Shown one piece after another: positions 13,246-15,508 of a stretch of DNA of 15,508 nt. Source of the DNA: JBHIBA01 sp046758845. GTDB lineage: Bacteria; UBA8248; JACPRG01; G963555815. The stretch spans positions 1 through 15,508 of the forward strand of contig JBHIBA010000081.1 in assembly GCA_046758845.1 (NCBI GenBank), written 5' to 3'. Within the stretch, counting starts at the first letter, position 1. Each line of letters starts with the position of its first letter. A program made the position numbers and the translations under genes. Below the pieces are notes generated by a model. That model saw only the letters and a list, made by a program, of their open reading frames with translations, searched no databases and had not been told where the DNA came from.

Positions 13246-14264
13246 CGTTTCCTCATGAAGGTCCTCGCCATGGCACCAAATCCTCTGAGAGATTCTTTCC
13301 GAAAGCGAGCGCCTGTGCGCCCGCTCATGATGACATACGTGTCTTCATCAAAAAGGAAAACTTGATATAAGAGGATTGGTATGCCTGTCTTGCTGTGTTG
13401 GGCACTGCCAACTATCTTGTAACCCGGCAGCCGGTCGATGGTGACTTGTTCGGTGGTTTCAATTGGTACGTTTTTGGCGCCCGCGGATCTGAGGAATCTG
13501 CTCTGAGCGAATTGCCTTTTGTCACGGGCTTGAAGGGTCGAGACTGCATAGCCAACGATGAAAATTGGGTGCTCCGGAGACTTCGCTGGAAAGAGGCCAT
13601 CTTTTGAGTATAGGAGCGTTTTCCCCACACGCTTAACGAATTCCATTTGATCAGATGGCGCAATCGTGAATCTCAGATCCGCAAACGGGTCCACCTTTTT
13701 GCTTTTTTCCCATTTAACGCTGAGGACCACATCCCGGAGAGGTGTGGAGAGGTCGGATTCGCGATCTTTCGGAAACGTTGCGGTGATTATCACAGTATTT
13801 TTTTCGTCGCCAATAATCGAAATCCATTTGGCATACGTTTTCCCATAAGCAATTTGGGTTAGGCTGAGAAGCAAGCCCGGCCGACCATCAATCGTCGCAT
13901 CTTCCTTACTCTGCAAGTTCATTCCGCGAGACTTCATCTGTTCGGCCGTAACCCCCTTTGTGACTTCCGAATAGGGGCCCGGAATTTCGGTCACCATGAT
14001 CGAAGCACCCGTGCTTGCCTGTTGCAAGCCGGGAAAATGTTTGGCCATAACAAATCCGGTTGGCTTGAGAAGGGAGACTCGGGTCCCCGGTATGCTGCTG
14101 AAATTTAGCTTTTTCTTGGGACTACCGGCTGCTGCGCCGGGCGAAAATCTTTGGCCCGGTATTTTGGTTTCGAAAAGAGGGGGGAAAGGCCACCAGGGCG
14201 AGGTTCCCGCCAGGATGAGGACGATGAATCCGACAATGAAGGCCAAGGGTTTTGAATGAGACAT
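13242..14264 (-). CDS. Membrane-anchored protein with two PsbP/DcrB-like repeats
   Basis: The 340-residue product starts MSHSKPLAFIVGFIVLILAG, a single N-terminal hydrophobic helix (about 6-22) that anchors or exports it, followed by a Pro-rich stretch. The remainder appears to contain two related alpha/beta domains of about 140 residues. Repeat one includes ATIDGRPGLLLSLTQIAYGK, then KWISIIGDEKNTVIITATFP; repeat two includes VTIDRLPGYKIVGSAQHSK, then LLYQVFLFDEDTYVIMSGRT. This plan resembles PsbP/DcrB-type (MOG1-fold) lipoprotein domains, but the match is by pattern only and no function is implied. The start at 14264 has AAGGAAAGG upstream; an in-frame ATG 30 codons earlier would place charged residues before the helix and lacks a site. 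It overlaps the small ORF at 12997-13245 by four bases. Confidence 0.75.
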   Translation of the reverse strand: MSHSKPLAFIVGFIVLILAGTSPWWPFPPLFETKIPGQRFSPGAAAGSPKKKLNFSSIPGTRVSLLKPTGFVMAKHFPGLQQASTGASIMVTEIPGPYSEVTKGVTAEQMKSRGMNLQSKEDATIDGRPGLLLSLTQIAYGKTYAKWISIIGDEKNTVIITATFPKDRESDLSTPLRDVVLSVKWEKSKKVDPFADLRFTIAPSDQMEFVKRVGKTLLYSKDGLFPAKSPEHPIFIVGYAVSTLQARDKRQFAQSRFLRSAGAKNVPIETTEQVTIDRLPGYKIVGSAQHSKTGIPILLYQVFLFDEDTYVIMSGRTGARFRKESLRGFGAMARTFMRKR

Positions 14265-14656
14265 TGGCCTTTCCTTCCAATCGGGATTTCTTGGATAGGC
14301 GTTAGCCACTTTAGCTAAAATCAGGTTACAGAATTCTTGGCAATGTTTCAACACCCCCTTCCAGGAACACTGGCCGAAGCACTAGCGAGTGAGGACAGGC
14401 CCCCAGAATCGGCCGCGATCCTTGCGGCTCATGGTAATTTAGCGGGGACAAAGGCCGCAGTTGCGAACGCATCGCTACATCTCTTGGCGGCTGTCCCTTC
14501 CTCCGGGCGACAGTAGCGACGAGGGAAACCAAAATCGTGGATTCTGCTCGGGAACAAATCGGAATGGCTCTCGAAAGGTCGTTGTTCCCGAAATCTGAGA
14601 CCATGAAGGATGCCTGGGCTCTTCTCGTGGACTCCGAAGCCGGATAGGGATTCCCG
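14265..14656. other. Unassigned stretch with a possible broken ORF
   Basis: No recognised gene. On the plus strand an ATG at 14343 opens a 57-codon frame ending at 14516, with acceptable protein-like content (LAEALASEDRPPESAAILAA) but no good ribosome site. A different plus frame continues with TREQ-like charged and helical text (DSAREQIGMALERSLFPKSE) to a TAG at 14645-14647. The two could be halves of one frameshifted gene. I cannot name a family, and both may be chance. Confidence 0.3.
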
Positions 14657-15499
14657 CTAGGCGCGCCGCTCCTGAATCTGGTCGTAGATCCGGCCCACGA
14701 ATATCTTTTGCAGCTCGGGGGCCCAAGCCTGATGGTCCTCGGGAACCGGCTGACGGCCAATGAACGTGATTCGATCCATCGCCTCATCCCGAGTCATCCC
14801 TTGATCGATAGCCGTCGAAACCTCTCCGATGGCCTCCCCCACCACCTGCCTCATTTCGTCGAACACCTCGGGTCCTGCCGCTCCACCGTGGCCGGGAACC
14901 ACAACCTCAACATCCATCCGTTTGAAGTGCTCCAGCGTCTGGAGCCATTCGAAAGGGAGGGATTCGTGGTACCAGGTCATTGTGTCGTGAAAGACGTTGT
15001 CACTGGTGAACAGGAGCCGATCTCCAGGGATATGAACCGCGGTGTCGGCCGGGACGTGGCCGGGCATGGCAAAGGCCTCGATGGTCACGTCCCCAAGGCA
15101 AAGTGTCAAGCGCCCGTCGAATGTAATTTCGGGTTCGCGCGCTTTGTATTCCCCAAGCAGACCGAGGCCTTCGGGATCAATTTCTCTCACGTAGGCGTGC
15201 ACATCCTTAAGGGGGTTTGGGCCGAGAACGCTGTCTTTGTTAAATTTCTCCAAAATTTGCTCGTGGGCGATGATGGTCCCCGGCAAGAAGGTGTTGCCGA
15301 AGACGTGGTCGATGTGGTGTTCCGTGTTGATAAGGTAGCGAACCTGGCCGAGTTCCTTGATCTCCTTAAGCCACCTCTTGGCCCGCGTCGGCTTGTTCGG
15401 AGAATCGATAAGCGCCACACCCTCCGGTGTACGGATTGCACCGATGGTGCATGCGCCATGGTCTGGGTCAATATAGACATGAGAACTTACCTGTTCCAT
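14657..15499 (-). CDS. Metallo-beta-lactamase-fold hydrolase with a variant zinc motif
   Basis: The 280-residue protein has the alpha-beta/beta-alpha MBL layout: SSHVYIDPDHGACTIGAI and GVALIDSPNKP at the start, motif 2 as NTEHHIDHVFGN (residues 58-69), MPGHVPADTAVHIPGDRLLFTSDNVF with H148 and D167, and PGHGG with H204. In the canonical HxHxDH the first position is histidine; here it is E60 (EHHIDH), while H62, D64 and H65 are kept. It would be a soluble cytoplasmic zinc or iron hydrolase, probably acting on a lactone, thioester or ester, but the substrate cannot be read from sequence. GAGG at 15505-15508 lies five bases before the ATG, at the window edge. No operon partner is visible in the window. 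Confidence 0.87.
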   Translation of the reverse strand: MEQVSSHVYIDPDHGACTIGAIRTPEGVALIDSPNKPTRAKRWLKEIKELGQVRYLINTEHHIDHVFGNTFLPGTIIAHEQILEKFNKDSVLGPNPLKDVHAYVREIDPEGLGLLGEYKAREPEITFDGRLTLCLGDVTIEAFAMPGHVPADTAVHIPGDRLLFTSDNVFHDTMTWYHESLPFEWLQTLEHFKRMDVEVVVPGHGGAAGPEVFDEMRQVVGEAIGEVSTAIDQGMTRDEAMDRITFIGRQPVPEDHQAWAPELQKIFVGRIYDQIQERRA

Positions 15500-15508
15500 C
15501 GTAACCTC

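Noticed and set aside
1..15508. CRISPR arrays, tRNA or rRNA genes, phage or conjugation genes
   Set aside because: No regularly spaced repeats, no cloverleaf or rRNA signature, and no structural, integrase or transfer protein seen on either strand.

Overview
The window looks like accessory metabolic DNA from a GC-rich, uncultured Gram-negative-type bacterium, with no rRNA, tRNA or housekeeping marker to fix the taxon. The gene mix (orphan NMT1/THI5-like binding proteins, an M24 peptidase, HyuA/HyuB, a DUF3179 protein, a Rid protein and a stand-alone metallo-beta-lactamase-fold hydrolase) together with palindromic intergenic repeats is the kind seen in soil and sediment lineages such as NC10/Methylomirabilota, Rokubacteria, Tectomicrobia or Desulfobacterota. 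That placement is an inference of low confidence.

Layout. 110-1330 (-): M24 creatinase/prolidase-like metallopeptidase. 1358-1908: remnant of an IS5-type insertion sequence, with the C-terminal third of its transposase and possible degenerate ends. 2032-3317 (+): operator-like inverted repeat, strong sigma70-type promoter and a Sec-exported ABC substrate-binding protein. 3318-4023: a head-to-head pair of REP-like hairpins and a frameshifted isochorismatase-family (cysteine hydrolase) pseudogene. 4024-8341 (+): hyuA-hyuB operon; the HyuB protein carries at its C-terminus a zinc-finger-like domain resembling the small (gamma) subunit of acetone carboxylase. 8417-8452: strong hairpin between convergent genes. 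8468-9719 (-): a second binding protein, with a Tat-like signal, driven by a promoter nearly identical to that of the first. 9965-10134: DUF72 pseudogene fragment. 10198-11475 (+): DUF3179 membrane-anchored protein. 11682-12113 (-): Rid-family protein lacking the canonical arginine. 12502-12944 (+): third copy of the promoter type and an SMR exporter. 12997-14264 (-): a membrane-anchored protein with two PsbP/DcrB-like repeats, followed through an ATGA overlap by a small unknown ORF. 14657-15499 (-): metallo-beta-lactamase-fold hydrolase.

How the genes may work together. HyuA/HyuB proteins use ATP either to open cyclic amides (hydantoins, 5-oxoproline) or, in the acetone/acetophenone carboxylase branch, to carboxylate ketones. 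The gamma-like tail points to the second branch. The nearby cysteine-hydrolase remnant, M24 protein and Rid protein instead recall the cyclic amide / N-carbamoyl amino acid route. Either way this is a small-molecule scavenging neighbourhood with two solute receptors but no permease or ATPase in the window.

The region has been rearranged repeatedly: three broken genes (transposase, cysteine hydrolase, DUF72) and one REP doublet lie between intact genes. The most striking non-coding signal is one promoter type (TTGACA, exactly 17 bp, TNTAAT, then a conserved CTAA block) found three times in front of three separate transcription units.
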